Shown: one piece after another, positions 34,165-43,998 of the stretch | How the letters are laid out: every line of letters begins with the position of its first letter | How positions within the stretch are numbered: the first letter of the stretch is position 1 | Assembly: GCF_009865135.1 (NCBI RefSeq) | Contig: NZ_WWGH01000001.1 | Coordinates: 2,294,001 to 2,358,000 of the forward strand | Source of the DNA: Streptomyces sp. SID8374 | Lineage (GTDB): Bacteria > Actinomycetota > Actinomycetes > Streptomycetales > Streptomycetaceae | Length of the DNA stretch: 64,000 nt | Direction: 5' to 3' | Notes under the pieces: model-generated | Told to the model about the DNA's origin: nothing | What the model saw: only the letters and a program-made list of their open reading frames with translations | The model's database searches: none | Made by a program: the position numbers and the translations under genes

Positions 34165-35652
34165 TCACGGGCGCAGGATGCCCTCCGCGCGCTCCACCTC
34201 GCCGTTCAGCTGGTCCAGCCTCGTGTCGAACTTCGCCAGCGGCTTCGCCTTGCCCGGGTCCGCCTGGACGGCCGCCGGGGCGACGCCCGCCCAGCGCTGG
34301 ATCGCGGCGGTGGCCTTCGCCTTCTGGTCCTCCGTCAGGCCGGAGATGCGGGCGCCGTGGTTGCCGTCCGGCACGGTGTAGATGTAGCTGTCCTTGGCAC
34401 CGCGCCCCAGGTGGAAGGGCTCAGCACGCCAGGGGTCGTTCTCCCCGTAGACGTACAGCATCTGGTGGGCGTTGTTCCGGACCCAGCTGTCCACGTCCCG
34501 CATCGCGCCCCGGTCGAACGTCATCGGGATGGAGCGGGGCACGAAGTTGCGCGGGGCCTGGTAGCCGTAGCGGCTCAGATTGCCGAGCCAGGGCTGCTTG
34601 ATGTCCGGCGATCCGAGCTGGGTGCCCGCCTGGTAGTAGTACGGGGTGTACGTCTCCAGGTCCTGGTCGGAGTAGAACGAGAAGCCGGAGACCGAGTCGA
34701 CGGCGTCCCAGATCACCTCGTCGGTGGCGTTCTTGGCGTCGGCCGGGACCTCGGCGCAGTCCGCGAGCAGGCTGTACTGCCAGAACGTCCAGATGTAGTC
34801 CATGACAGCGGCCTCGTAGGCCCGGTCGAGGGAGCCGAGGGTGTCGAAGGTGAGGCCGTTGGCGGTGGCGTACTCCTTGAACTTCTTCTGGAGCGGGGCC
34901 CGGCGGATCAGCGCCTCGCGCTGCACCGCCTGGAGCTTGTCGCGGCACTCCTTGGTTCCGACGTTCCGGAAGAACCGGTCGTACGCGGAGTCCTCGTGGT
35001 CGACGACATCGTTGGGCGCCACGTACGCGACGACGCCGTCCATGTCCTTCGGGTAGAACCGCTCGAAGTACGTGGCGGTCATACCGCCCTTGGAGCCGCC
35101 GGTGGCCAGCCACTTCTTCGGGTAGATCTTCTTGAGCGCCGTGAACACCCGGTGCTGGTCGCTGGCCGCCTGCCAGATGTCGAGTTTGGTCCAGTCGGCG
35201 GGGGCCGGGCGGGACGGGGTGAAGAACCGGTACTCCAGGGAGACCTGGTTCCCGTCGACGATCTGCGTCGGCTCGCTGCGGCTGGGGTTGGTGGAGACGT
35301 TGTAGCCGCTGGTGGCGAAGACCGTCGGACGGGCGGTGTCCTTGTGCAGCACGGTGATCCGCTGCTGGAACGTGCCCTTGGACGGGCGCCGGTGGTCGAC
35401 CGGCTGGGTGTAGTTGAGGACGAAGTAGCGGTATCCGGCGTAGGGCTTCTCCTCGATCAGGCTCATCCCCGGGATCGCCAGGATGCGGTCCTTGATGTCC
35501 TCGTTGCCCGCCTCGCCGCCGCGTACGGCGGTGGCACCGCTCCGCTTCGCGTCCGGTTCCGCGGCGGTGGCCGCACCGGCCGAGGCTCCCGCCGCTCCCA
35601 CCGTGCCGATCAGCACCGCGAGCGAGAGAACCCCTGTGAGCGCCTTGCGCAT
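34165..35652 (-). CDS. secreted tripeptidyl aminopeptidase, S37/PS-10 family
   Basis: A 495-residue secreted peptidase starting ATG 35652 behind AAGGGGAGGG. Signal peptide MRKALTGVLSLAVLIGTVGA is followed by an AGA/AEP-rich cleavage area. The alpha/beta-hydrolase core shows VFATSGYN and the nucleophile elbow GGSKGGMTA (Ser187). DRGAMRDVDSWV and GNHGARI lie near the end, where the Asp and His of the triad are expected. Family members release tripeptides from the N-termini of extracellular peptides. Monocistronic: a hairpin closes its 3' end and the SapA-like gene lies upstream on the same strand (about 150 bp away). Confidence 0.88.
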   Translation of the reverse strand: MRKALTGVLSLAVLIGTVGAAGASAGAATAAEPDAKRSGATAVRGGEAGNEDIKDRILAIPGMSLIEEKPYAGYRYFVLNYTQPVDHRRPSKGTFQQRITVLHKDTARPTVFATSGYNVSTNPSRSEPTQIVDGNQVSLEYRFFTPSRPAPADWTKLDIWQAASDQHRVFTALKKIYPKKWLATGGSKGGMTATYFERFYPKDMDGVVAYVAPNDVVDHEDSAYDRFFRNVGTKECRDKLQAVQREALIRRAPLQKKFKEYATANGLTFDTLGSLDRAYEAAVMDYIWTFWQYSLLADCAEVPADAKNATDEVIWDAVDSVSGFSFYSDQDLETYTPYYYQAGTQLGSPDIKQPWLGNLSRYGYQAPRNFVPRSIPMTFDRGAMRDVDSWVRNNAHQMLYVYGENDPWRAEPFHLGRGAKDSYIYTVPDGNHGARISGLTEDQKAKATAAIQRWAGVAPAAVQADPGKAKPLAKFDTRLDQLNGEVERAEGILRP

Positions 35653-35799
35653 GCACCCTCCCCTTGATTCACAACAGTCGCCGTGAACTTAGCGAGGGCA
35701 ACGCACCGGGCGCCAGACCCAGTTGCGCGTGTCCTGATTCCTCACGCGTTTCCCTTACGCGTTTCTTCACGCGTTTTCCTTACGGGTCCTACGGCGCGG

Positions 35800-36237
35800 T
35801 CAGCACAGGATCCAGCCGGTGGAGGCCGACTTCCCGGCGACCGTTCCGGTGGCGCGGACGCAGCGGTTGAGGGCGTTGACCGTCACCGGACCGGCCATCT
35901 GCGTGAACGAACCGCTGTCCCTGACCACATGGCCGCCGCGCGGCTGGAGCGTGACGCTCATCGCCCGCCGTTTGCCCGGCTTCTTGGCGACGGCGACGGC
36001 ACACGCGTGGGCGCGGCTCTTGTAGACGCGCAGCTCCCCCGTCGCGAACGCGACGGTCTTCGCGGGCCGGCCGGAGCAGCCGGGCGCGGCCTGGGCCGCG
36101 GTGGCCGGGGCGCCGATGAGGAGCACGAGACCGGCCAGCAGCGGTACGACCAGGAGGCGCGCCGCCACCCCCTCGCGTCGGGACCGCCGCTGCGGTCTCC
36201 GGGTTCCCGCCGCCGTATCGAACACTTTTGCCCCCAC
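35800..36237 (-). CDS. secreted SapA-like (spore-associated protein) small protein
   Basis: A 145-residue frame from GTG 36237 (an in-frame GTG at 36225 is also possible). After basic residues RRPQRRSRREG a hydrophobic stretch (LLVVPLLAGLVLLIG) and APATAAQA form a signal peptide. The mature part of about 95 residues resembles spore-associated protein A. It has RVYKSRAHACAVAV, SVTLQPRGG, DSGSFTQMAGPVTV and a final GWILC, with paired cysteines that could form disulphides. SapA-type proteins occur on Streptomyces spores; their function is unclear. The gene is separated from the upstream ABC gene by a 19-bp-stem hairpin. Confidence 0.6.
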   Translation of the reverse strand: MGAKVFDTAAGTRRPQRRSRREGVAARLLVVPLLAGLVLLIGAPATAAQAAPGCSGRPAKTVAFATGELRVYKSRAHACAVAVAKKPGKRRAMSVTLQPRGGHVVRDSGSFTQMAGPVTVNALNRCVRATGTVAGKSASTGWILC

Positions 36238-36281
36238 CTGACGTCTGTACGCACCTGAGCGTCCCTGCCTACGACGCAGCA

Positions 36282-36329
36282 GACCCCTGGGAGGTTGCAC
36301 GGGCGGGTCGGTGCAACCTCCCAGGGGTC
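36282..36329 (-). terminator. strong terminator after the ABC transporter gene
   Basis: A perfect 19-bp inverted repeat (36282-36300 and 36311-36329, arms GACCCCTGGG...) with a 10-nt loop sits directly downstream of the ABC transporter stop on the minus strand. Confidence 0.85.
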
Positions 36330-36332
36330 CGC

Positions 36333-39300
36333 TCAGACGCCCGCCGGCTCGTCCTCCCCTATGCCCTCGCCGATGTCCTCCCCTATGAAGGTGCGCCACA
36401 GCCGGGCGTACCGCCCGTCCCGGGCCAGCAGCTCGTCGTGCGTGCCGTCCTCGGCCACGCGCCCCTGGTCCATCACCACGACCCGGTCGGCGCGGGCGGC
36501 GGTGGTCAGGCGGTGGGCGACCACCAGCGTGGTGCGGCGGCCGGTGAGCCGGTCGGTGGCCTGGTTGACCAGGGCCTCACTGGCCAGGTCCAGGGCGGCG
36601 GTGGCCTCGTCGAGGAGCAGGATGTCCGGGTCGACGAGCTCGGCGCGGGCGAGCGCGATGAGCTGGCGCTGTCCGGCGGAGAGGTTGCGGCCGCGCTCGG
36701 CGACCTCGTGGAGGTAGCCGTCCTCCAGGGTGGCGATCATGTCGTGCGCGCCGACCGCGCGGGCGGCGGCCTCCACCCGGGCGTCGGTGGCGTCGGGCAG
36801 CCCGTAGGCGATGGCGTCGCGGACCGTACCGGGGAAGAGGTACGCCTCCTGGGGGACGACGCCGAGGCGGTGGCGGTAGGCGGTCATGTCGAGGCGGCGC
36901 AGGTCCGTGCCGTCGGCGGTGACGCGCCCGCTGGTGGGGTCGTAGAACCGGGCGACCAGCTTGACCAGGGTCGACTTGCCCGCGCCCGTCTCGCCGACGA
37001 AGGCGACGGTCTGGCCCGCCGGGATGCGCAGGTCGACGCTGGTGAGGGCCTCCTCCTCGTCCCCGTACGCGAAGGAGACGTCCTCGAAGGCGATCTCGCC
37101 GCGCAGGGAGAGCACGTCCAGCGGCTCGTCCGGGTCGGCGGTGGAGGTGGGCTCGCGCAGCAGCTCCTGGATGCGGCCCAGGGAGACGGTGGCCTGCTGG
37201 TAGCCGTCGAAGACCTGGGAGAGCTGCTGGACGGGGGCGAAGAACAACTCGATGTAGAGGAGGTAGGCGACCAGGGCGCCGACGGTCAGCGTGCCGTTGT
37301 CGACCCGGCCCGCGCCGACGATGATCACGGCGGCCGCGGCGATCGAGGCCAGCAGCTGGACGAACGGGAAGTAGACCGAGATCAGCCACTGGCCGCGCAC
37401 CCGGGCCTGGCGGTAGCTGTCGCTCCGCTCGGCGTAACGGGCGGCGCCGTCGTGCTCGCGGCCGAAGGCCTGGACGATGCGGAGACCCGAGACGGACTCC
37501 TGGAGGTCGGCGTTGACCCCGCTGATGCGCTCACGGGCCAGTTCGTACGCCTTGACGCTGCTGCGGCGGAAGAAGAAGGTCCCGACGATCAGCACGGGCA
37601 GGGTCGCGAAGACGACCAGGGCGAGCTGGATGTCCAGGACCAGCAGGGCGACCATGATGCCGAAGAAGGTGACGACGGAGACGAACGCGGTGACCAGGCC
37701 GGTCTGGAGGAACGAGGAGAGCGCGTCCACGTCGGTGGTCATCCGGGTCATGATCCGGCCGGTCAGCTCGCGCTCGTAGTAGTCGAGGCCGAGCCGCTGG
37801 AGCTGGGCGAAGATCTTCAGGCGGAGCGAGTAGAGGACCCGTTCACCGGTGCGGCCGGTCATCCGGATCTCGCCGGTCTGGGCGACCCACTGGACGAGCA
37901 CGACGGCCAGGGCGATCCCGGAGGCCGCCCACACCGCGCCCATCGCCACCTGGTTGACGCCCTCGTCGATCCCGTACCGGATCAGGACCGGCAGCAGCAG
38001 GCCCATCCCGGCGTCGACGGCGACGAGCCCGAGGCTGATGAGCAGGGCGGCCCCGAAGCCGCGCAGGAGCCGGCGCAGCCCGTAGGAGTCCTCGGACCGC
38101 ACGGCCCGCGCCTCGTCGACCTGCGGGGTGTCCGTGGCGGGCGGCAGGGCCTCGACCTGGGCGAGCAGCTCGGGGCTCGCGGGCATCCCGGCGACCGAGG
38201 AGTCCCGCTCCTCCTCCTTGCGGATCCACAGCTCGGGCGTGATGCCGCGCTCGGCGTCGAACTCGGCGTCCAGCTCCCGCTGGAGGGCCCGGTCGCCGTC
38301 GGGGTCGGCCTCGCCGTGCGTCGGCCGGTGGCCCGGGGACGTACCGCCCAGCTCGTCGGGGTCGGTGAGCAGGCGGCGGTAGAGCGGGGAGGTGCGCTCC
38401 AGCTCGGCGTGGGTGCCGATCGCGGCGAGCTTCCCGCCGTCGAGGACCGCGATGCGGTCGGCGAGCTGGAGGGTGGAGCGGCGGTGGGCGATGAGGAGGG
38501 TGGTGCGGCCCTCCATCACCTGCTTGAGCGCCTCGTGGATCTCGTGCTCCACGCGGGCGTCGACGGCGGAGGTGGCGTCGTCGAGGAGGAGGAGCCGGGG
38601 GTCGGTGAGGATGGCGCGGGCGAGGGCGACGCGCTGGCGCTGGCCGCCGGAGAGGGTGAGGCCGTGCTCGCCGACGGTGGTGTCGTACCCGTGGGGCAGC
38701 TCGGTGATGAACCCGTGGGCCTGGGCGGCGCGGGCGGCCTGTTCGATCTGGTCCTGGGTGGCGTCGGGGAAGCCGTAGGCGATGTTGGCGCGGACGGTGT
38801 CGGAGAAGAGGAAGCTGTCCTCGGGGACGAGCCCGATGGCGGCGCGCAGGGACGCCTGGGTGAGCTCGCGGACGTCGTGGCCGCCGATGAGGACGGCGCC
38901 GTGGGAGACGTCGTAGAAGCGGGGCACGAGGAGCGAGACGGTGGACTTGCCGCTGCCTGAGGCGCCGACGATCGCGAGGGTCTCGCCGGGTTCGACGGTG
39001 AGCGAGAAGCCGTCGAGGACGGGGCGCTCCTCGTCGTAGCCGAACCGTACGTCGTCGAACTCGATCCCGGCCGGGGCGTCGGCGGGCAGCTCCTTGGTGC
39101 CGTCCTGCATGGAGGGCTCGGTGTCGATCAGCTCCAGGACACGCTCCACACCGGCGCGGGCCTGCTGGCCGACGGTGAGGACCATGGCGAGCATCCGGAC
39201 CGGGCCGACGAGCTGGGCGAGGTAGGTGGAGAAGGCGACGAACGTGCCGAGCGTGATCTCACCCCGGGTCGCCAGCCAGCCGCCGAGCGCGAGCATGGCG

Positions 39301-40076
39301 ACCTGGCCGAGCGCGGGCACGGCCTGGAGGGCGGGGGTGTAGCGGGAGTTCAGCCGGATGGTGCGCAGCCGCCCGGCGAAGAGCCGCCGGCTGACCTCGC
39401 GGAGCTTGCCCGTCTCCTGGTCCTCCTGCCCGAACCCCTTGACGACCCGCACCCCGGAGACGGCCCCGTCGACGACCCCGGCGACGGCGGCGGCCTGGCC
39501 CTGGGCGTACCAGGTGGAGGGGAAGAGGCGCTTGCGGGAGCGGCGGGCGATGGCCCAGAGGGCGGGGGCCACGGCGAGGGCGACGAGGGTGAGCGGCAGG
39601 GAGAGCCACGCCATGATCACCAGAGACATGAGGAAGAGCAGGACGTTCCCGATGGTCATCGGGAGCATGAACAGCAGCCCCTGGATGAGCTGGAGGTCGC
39701 TGGTGGCGCGGCCGACGACCTGCCCGGTGGAGAGCTCGTCCTGCCGCTTGCCGTCCAGCCTGGTGATCGTTGTGTACATGTCCGTACGCAGGTCGTGCTG
39801 GACGTCCAGGGCGAGCCGGCCGCCGTAGTAGCGGCGGATGTAGGTGGCGATGTAGACGAGGACGGCGGCGCCGAGGAGGAGGCCGGTCCAGACGGCGAGC
39901 GAGCGGGTGTGGTCGGTGACGACGTCGTCGATGATCACCTTGGTGATCAGCGGGACGAGCGCCATGACGGCCATCCCGGCGAGCGAGGAGCCGAGCGCGA
40001 GCACGACGTTGCGCCGGTACCGCCACGCGTACCCGGTCAGCCGTCGGCCCCACCCCTGTTGCTCTGCGCCCGTCAC
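36333..40076 (-). CDS. fused two-half ABC exporter (TMD-NBD-TMD-NBD)
   Basis: A protein of 1,247 residues from GTG 40076, chosen because GGGAGG lies 6 nt upstream; an ATG at 40109 has a poorer site. Two complete type IV ABC exporter halves are fused. The first has Walker A GASGSGKST, signature LSGGQRQR and LLLLDDATSAVD. The second has GETGAGKST, LSAGQRQL and LLLDEATAALD. A charged linker of about 120 residues joins them. Bacterial exporters of this type are usually two half-transporter genes, so fusion into one chain is notable though common in Streptomyces. Drug or lipid export is likely; substrate unknown. Closed by a strong hairpin. Confidence 0.9.
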   Translation of the reverse strand: MTGAEQQGWGRRLTGYAWRYRRNVVLALGSSLAGMAVMALVPLITKVIIDDVVTDHTRSLAVWTGLLLGAAVLVYIATYIRRYYGGRLALDVQHDLRTDMYTTITRLDGKRQDELSTGQVVGRATSDLQLIQGLLFMLPMTIGNVLLFLMSLVIMAWLSLPLTLVALAVAPALWAIARRSRKRLFPSTWYAQGQAAAVAGVVDGAVSGVRVVKGFGQEDQETGKLREVSRRLFAGRLRTIRLNSRYTPALQAVPALGQVAMLALGGWLATRGEITLGTFVAFSTYLAQLVGPVRMLAMVLTVGQQARAGVERVLELIDTEPSMQDGTKELPADAPAGIEFDDVRFGYDEERPVLDGFSLTVEPGETLAIVGASGSGKSTVSLLVPRFYDVSHGAVLIGGHDVRELTQASLRAAIGLVPEDSFLFSDTVRANIAYGFPDATQDQIEQAARAAQAHGFITELPHGYDTTVGEHGLTLSGGQRQRVALARAILTDPRLLLLDDATSAVDARVEHEIHEALKQVMEGRTTLLIAHRRSTLQLADRIAVLDGGKLAAIGTHAELERTSPLYRRLLTDPDELGGTSPGHRPTHGEADPDGDRALQRELDAEFDAERGITPELWIRKEEERDSSVAGMPASPELLAQVEALPPATDTPQVDEARAVRSEDSYGLRRLLRGFGAALLISLGLVAVDAGMGLLLPVLIRYGIDEGVNQVAMGAVWAASGIALAVVLVQWVAQTGEIRMTGRTGERVLYSLRLKIFAQLQRLGLDYYERELTGRIMTRMTTDVDALSSFLQTGLVTAFVSVVTFFGIMVALLVLDIQLALVVFATLPVLIVGTFFFRRSSVKAYELARERISGVNADLQESVSGLRIVQAFGREHDGAARYAERSDSYRQARVRGQWLISVYFPFVQLLASIAAAAVIIVGAGRVDNGTLTVGALVAYLLYIELFFAPVQQLSQVFDGYQQATVSLGRIQELLREPTSTADPDEPLDVLSLRGEIAFEDVSFAYGDEEEALTSVDLRIPAGQTVAFVGETGAGKSTLVKLVARFYDPTSGRVTADGTDLRRLDMTAYRHRLGVVPQEAYLFPGTVRDAIAYGLPDATDARVEAAARAVGAHDMIATLEDGYLHEVAERGRNLSAGQRQLIALARAELVDPDILLLDEATAALDLASEALVNQATDRLTGRRTTLVVAHRLTTAARADRVVVMDQGRVAEDGTHDELLARDGRYARLWRTFIGEDIGEGIGEDEPAGV

Positions 40077-40301
40077 GCGTTGCCTCCCGGCTCTTCTCCG
40101 CTGATCCATCTGTTCTGCCTGTCGCGGCTGTCGCGCCTGATCTTCCGGAAGGCACCAACACGGCGGGGGGCGGATTTCATCCCTCCGCAACAAACGGCGC
40201 CCGGGGAGCCGGGTCAACGCGGGGCGCTCCCATCACTCGTGCGGCGGACTTCCCGCCCGCTTCGGCAGGTTATACACTGCCGGATATATACGCTCCTCCA
40301 T

Positions 40302-40669
40302 ATAAAAGAACCCTTCATCATCGAGATCGAGCCGGAGGTCCGACCGCGGCTGACGAATCTGTCGGCGAGTGACTACGAGCGGGCGGCCCACGCGGCGGGC
40401 AGGCCGGCGCGGAGCGCGACCACGCTGGACGAACCGCACTCGCGGTTCATCGGGACGGAGTGCGGGAGCTCAGGTCCGAGATGGGGCGCAATCGTGAGGC
40501 CGTACGAATTTCGTACTGGCTGGCGCCCGGGCGCCGGGGCGTTCTGCTGACCGTCTTCCGCAAGACACGGCAGCGCGAGAAGGCGGAGATCGCTCGCGCC
40601 AGGCGCGCCAAGGCGATCCGCGAGTCGGAGCGCGAGCCCGCCCACGGCACATTCATCCGCGATGTCTAG
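40302..40669 (+). pseudogene. frameshifted RelE/HigB-type toxin gene
   Basis: Two adjacent frames together encode one phage-derived Gp49/HigB-like toxin. The first half (FIIEIEPEVRPRLTNLSASD, then YERAAHAAGR and TTLDEPHSR) is in one frame. The second half (VRELRSEMGRNREAVRISYW, then LTVFRKTRQREKAEI) is in another, starting around 40445-40465. The switch falls in GGGACGGAGTGCGGGAG. The likely start codon also reads ATA (40302) where ATG is expected. The XRE antitoxin gene follows 27 bp later and is intact, the pattern expected when a toxin decays first. A sequencing error could mimic the frameshift but not the missing start. Confidence 0.7.
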
Positions 40670-40696
40670 ACGCGACGTCTGGAAAGGAAGAGCCAC

Positions 40697-41158
40697 ATGG
40701 TGAGTCACGCACAGTGGAAGCTTGCCCGGGACCGGAAGGTCGCCGAGAGCATCTCGGAGGGTGAGGACAGCGCCGAGAGCGCGGAGCGCGTGCGGCGCCG
40801 CAGGGAACTCGATCTGGCCTGGGATCTCGGCCAGGCGGTCTACGACCGTCGTACGGCGCTGGGGCTGGCCCAGACCGAGCTGGCGCGACGCGCGAACATG
40901 TCCCAGCCACAGGTCTCGAAGCTGGAGCTCGGTGGCTCCATGCCCACCGTGCCCCTGCTGGCCCGGCTCGCCCGGGCGATGGACGCGGACTTCAGCCTGC
41001 GGCCCGGTGCGGAGGACGTGGTCCGGGTCTCCTTCATCCCGCACACGGCGGCCGGGGAGGAGGCAGGCGCGGAGCCGCCCTCCCAGGAACGCGCGTCCGC
41101 GTCCGCCCCCGAGGCGGAGGCGGACGCGAGCGCGGAGAGGGCGGCGGCAACGGGCTGA
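40697..41158 (+). CDS. XRE-family antitoxin (HigA-like)
   Basis: A 153-residue protein starting ATG 40697 behind GGAAAGGAAGAG. After a charged N-terminus a Cro/C1 helix-turn-helix is clear: LGLAQTELARRANMSQPQVS followed by KLELGG, then LARLARAMDADFSL. A low-complexity Ala/Glu tail (about residues 120-153) follows. It pairs with the frameshifted RelE/HigB-type toxin just upstream, so it would be the antitoxin and operon repressor. An AT-rich promoter with TATACACTG and GATATATA lies at about 40270-40290. With the toxin broken it may survive as a solitary regulator. Confidence 0.8.
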   Translation: MVSHAQWKLARDRKVAESISEGEDSAESAERVRRRRELDLAWDLGQAVYDRRTALGLAQTELARRANMSQPQVSKLELGGSMPTVPLLARLARAMDADFSLRPGAEDVVRVSFIPHTAAGEEAGAEPPSQERASASAPEAEADASAERAAATG

Positions 41159-41210
41159 GGGAGCCGGGCACTGTAAGCCACGCGGCCTGCCCCGGGCCCT
41201 GCGGCCGCGC

Positions 41211-41285
41211 GACGTACCGACGCGCGACGTACAGACGCACGGCCTACCGACGCACGAACTACCGATGCGCGACCTACAGATGCGT
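41211..41285. repeat. 15-bp minisatellite, five tandem units
   Basis: Five contiguous 15-bp units begin at 41211, 41226, 41241, 41256 and 41271, pattern GNNNTAC(C/A)GA(C/T)GCNC. The last unit contains the stop codon of the ThDP-enzyme gene (41274-41276) and the rest lie downstream of it. Confidence 0.9.
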
Positions 41286-42956
41286 CGGCTCGAACATCCG
41301 CAGCAGGGCCGGGAGCACGACGACCGACGGTCCCGGGGCCGTCAGCGCCTTGCCCAGGTCCGCGGCGAGCGACTCCGGTGTCGTACGGACGGCCGGTACG
41401 CCGAAGGACTCGGCCAGGGCGACGAAGTCCGGGCGGGACAGCTCGGTGCCCGTGGTCTCGCCGAAGGCGCCCGTCATGTACTCGCGCAGGATGCCGTAGC
41501 CCCCGTCGTCGACGATCAGCCACGTCAGCGGCAGGTCGTACTGGCGCGCGGTGGCCAGCTCCGCGATGGAGTACATCGCCCCGCCGTCGCCGGAGACCGC
41601 GAGCACCGGCGTCGTCGGGTCGGCGGAGGCGGCGCCGATGGCCGCGGGGAAGCCGTAGCCGAGGCCGCCCGCGCCCTGGGCCGAGTGCATGGTGTTGGGG
41701 CGCCGCGCGTCGAACGCGGACCACGCCCAGTAGGCCAGGATCGTCATGTCCCAGAAGCTGGGCGACCCGTCGGGCAGCGCCTCGCGTACGGCGTCGAGGA
41801 CCCGCTGCTCCAGGGTCAGCTCCTGGGCGTCGATCCGGGCCCGTACCTTCTCCAGCACCGTACGTACGCGCTCCGCCGCCCCCGCGTCCTCGCGCGGCTC
41901 CACGGCCTCCAGCAGGTCGGACAGCGCCTCGCGGGCATCGGAGTGGATGCCGAGCGCGGGGTGGTTGGACTCCAGCTTCCCGGCGTCCGCCTCGATCTGG
42001 ATGACCCGGCCGCGCGGGCGGAAGGTGTGGTAGTTCGAGGAGAGTTCGCCGAGCCCCGAGCCGACGACGAGCAGGACGTCCGCGTCCTCCAGGAAGTCGG
42101 TCGTGTGCCGGTCCTCCAGCCAGGAGCGCAGCGACAGCGGGTGCTCCCAGGGGAAGGCGCCCTTGCCGCCGAAGGTGGTGACGACCGGCGCGTCGATCTT
42201 CTCGGCCAGCGCGCGCAGCTTGCCGGAGGCGTCGGAGCGTACGACTCCGCCGCCCGCGATGATCACGGGCCGCTCGGCGTTCGACAGCAGATGGGCGGCG
42301 GCGATGGTCAGCTCGGGGCGCGGGTACAGCTCACGCGGGGTGGCGTCCATGGCGCTGACGACGGGGAGAGTCGTCTCGGCCAGCAGCACGTCCTGCGGGA
42401 TCTCCACCCAGACCGGCCCGTGCGGGGCGGTCAGCGCGGACTCCCAGGCGGCGGCGATCGCGGACGGGATCTGGGACGCCGCCCGCACGGTGTGCACAGA
42501 CTTCACGATGTCCCGGACGGAAGCCTGCTGGTCGCGCAGCTCGTGCAGATAGCCGTGGCGCCCGCCGCCGAGCCCCGCCGTGGGGATCTGGCTGGAGATC
42601 GCGAGGACGGGCGCGGAGGCGGCGGCCGCCTCCTGGAGCGCGGCGAGCGAGGTGAGAGCACCGGGCCCGGTGGAGAGGAGCAGGGGCGCCACCTCGCCCG
42701 TGATCCGGCCGTACGCGTCGGCGGCGAACCCGGCGTTGTTCTCGACGCGGAGTCCGACGTACCGCAGCGAGGAACGGCGCAGCGCGTCGAACATGCCGAG
42801 CGCGTGCTGACCGGGCAGACCGAAGACGGTGGTCGCGCCGAGCCCCTGGAGCGACTCGACGACGAGGTCACCGCCGTTGCGCCCGGGCGGCGGGTTCAGT
42901 ACGGCGGCGGCCTGCGCGGCGGTGAGCTGCGGCCGGTCGTCGTGGTCGTGGCTCAC
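41274..42956 (-). CDS. thiamine diphosphate-dependent enzyme (acetolactate-synthase-like)
   Basis: A 560-residue protein from GTG 42956, overlapping the agmatinase stop as GTGA. Three ThDP-enzyme domains are present. The N-terminal Pyr domain has [16 protein letters not shown] and the catalytic Glu in [14 protein letters not shown]. The central Rossmann-like domain has [13 protein letters not shown]. The PP domain has [15 protein letters not shown] and ends its Mg/ThDP motif in [10 protein letters not shown]. It resembles benzoylformate decarboxylase/acetolactate synthase types; no regulatory subunit is adjacent. Context with an agmatinase-family hydrolase, a symporter and a PucR regulator suggests catabolism of a guanidino or keto acid, possibly a 2-oxo-acid decarboxylation. 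Its stop lies inside a 15-bp minisatellite. Confidence 0.85.
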   Translation of the reverse strand: MSHDHDDRPQLTAAQAAAVLNPPPGRNGGDLVVESLQGLGATTVFGLPGQHALGMFDALRRSSLRYVGLRVENNAGFAADAYGRITGEVAPLLLSTGPGALTSLAALQEAAAASAPVLAISSQIPTAGLGGGRHGYLHELRDQQASVRDIVKSVHTVRAASQIPSAIAAAWESALTAPHGPVWVEIPQDVLLAETTLPVVSAMDATPRELYPRPELTIAAAHLLSNAERPVIIAGGGVVRSDASGKLRALAEKIDAPVVTTFGGKGAFPWEHPLSLRSWLEDRHTTDFLEDADVLLVVGSGLGELSSNYHTFRPRGRVIQIEADAGKLESNHPALGIHSDAREALSDLLEAVEPREDAGAAERVRTVLEKVRARIDAQELTLEQRVLDAVREALPDGSPSFWDMTILAYWAWSAFDARRPNTMHSAQGAGGLGYGFPAAIGAASADPTTPVLAVSGDGGAMYSIAELATARQYDLPLTWLIVDDGGYGILREYMTGAFGETTGTELSRPDFVALAESFGVPAVRTTPESLAADLGKALTAPGPSVVVLPALLRMFEPTHL

Positions 42957-43933
42957 TTGGCGTCCTTGGGTGCCTTCGCCGCCGCGATCTGGCGGGACAT
43001 GATCGTCGTCAGCTCGTACGCGGTGTGGGAGGCGGCCACGGAGGTGATCTCGGCGTGGTCGTACGCGGGCGCCACCTCGACCAGGTCGGCGGAGACCAGG
43101 TGGCAGGAGGAGAGGCCACGGAGGATCTCCAGCAGCTCGCGGGAGGTGAGGCCGCCGGCCTCGGGGGTGCCGGTGCCGGGGGCGTGCGCCGGGTCGAGGA
43201 CGTCGATGTCGATGGAGATGTAGAGCGGCCGGTCCCCGATGCGCTGGCGCAGCTGGTCGGCGATCTCGTCGACGCCGCGCCGCATGACGTCGGCGGAGGT
43301 GACGATGCCGAAGCCCATCTTCTCGTCGTCGGTCAGGTCCTGCTTGCCGTAGAGCGGGCCGCGGGTGCCGACGTGGGAGAGGGCGGAGGTGTCGAGGATG
43401 CCCTCCTCGACGGCCCGGCGGAACGGGGTGCCGTGGGTGTACTCGGCGCCGAAGTAGGTGTCCCAGGTGTCCAGGTGCGCGTCGAAGTGGAGCAGGGCGA
43501 CGGGCCCGTGCTTCTTGGCGACGGAGCGCAGGAGGGGCAGGGCGATGGTGTGGTCCCCGCCGAGGGTCATCAGGCGGGCGCCGGTGTTGAGCAGGTCGTC
43601 TGCGGCGGCCTCGACGGTCTCCACGGCCTCGTTGATGTTGAACGGGTTCGCCGCGATGTCCCCGGCGTCCGCGACCTGCGCGAGGGCGAACGGGGACGCG
43701 TCCTGGGCCGGGTTGTAGGGGCGCAGCAGCCGGGAGGCCTCACGGATGGCGTTGCCGCCGAAGCGGGCGCCGGGCCGGTAGGAGACCCCGCTGTCGAAGG
43801 GCACGCCGACGACGGCGACATCGGTGCGCCCGACCTCCTCGAGCCGGGGCAGCCGGGCGAACGTCGCGGGCCCGGCGTACCGCGGGACGCGGGAGGAGTC
43901 GACGGGGCCGCGCGGCGATTCGTTGCTGCTCAT
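42953..43933 (-). CDS. speB: agmatinase-family ureohydrolase
   Basis: A 326-residue protein from ATG 43933 ([19 protein letters not shown]). All binuclear manganese motifs of the arginase/agmatinase family are present: [22 protein letters not shown] and [17 protein letters not shown]. It hydrolyses a guanidino compound to urea and an amine. The family also contains guanidinobutyrase, guanidinopropionase and guanidine hydrolase, and sequence alone does not choose between them. It lies between a Na+/solute symporter and a ThDP enzyme in an operon divergent from a PucR regulator, consistent with uptake and catabolism of a guanidino compound. Confidence 0.88.
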   Translation of the reverse strand: MSSNESPRGPVDSSRVPRYAGPATFARLPRLEEVGRTDVAVVGVPFDSGVSYRPGARFGGNAIREASRLLRPYNPAQDASPFALAQVADAGDIAANPFNINEAVETVEAAADDLLNTGARLMTLGGDHTIALPLLRSVAKKHGPVALLHFDAHLDTWDTYFGAEYTHGTPFRRAVEEGILDTSALSHVGTRGPLYGKQDLTDDEKMGFGIVTSADVMRRGVDEIADQLRQRIGDRPLYISIDIDVLDPAHAPGTGTPEAGGLTSRELLEILRGLSSCHLVSADLVEVAPAYDHAEITSVAASHTAYELTTIMSRQIAAAKAPKDAK

Positions 43934-43998
43934 GGGGGGGTGTGCCTTTCGTTTCAGGATTCGTACAGGTTTCGTACGGTGCCAAGTGTGCGGGCATT

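Noticed and set aside
31729..35667. A 1,312-codon plus-strand frame across the LysR, GH3 and S37 genes
   Set aside because: It covers three genes with clear motifs in other frames, two of them on its own strand, and has no recognisable domain or start.
36228..38960. A 910-codon frame antisense to the ABC transporter
   Set aside because: Gly/Asp/Glu-rich shadow of a gene with two full ABC signatures on the other strand.
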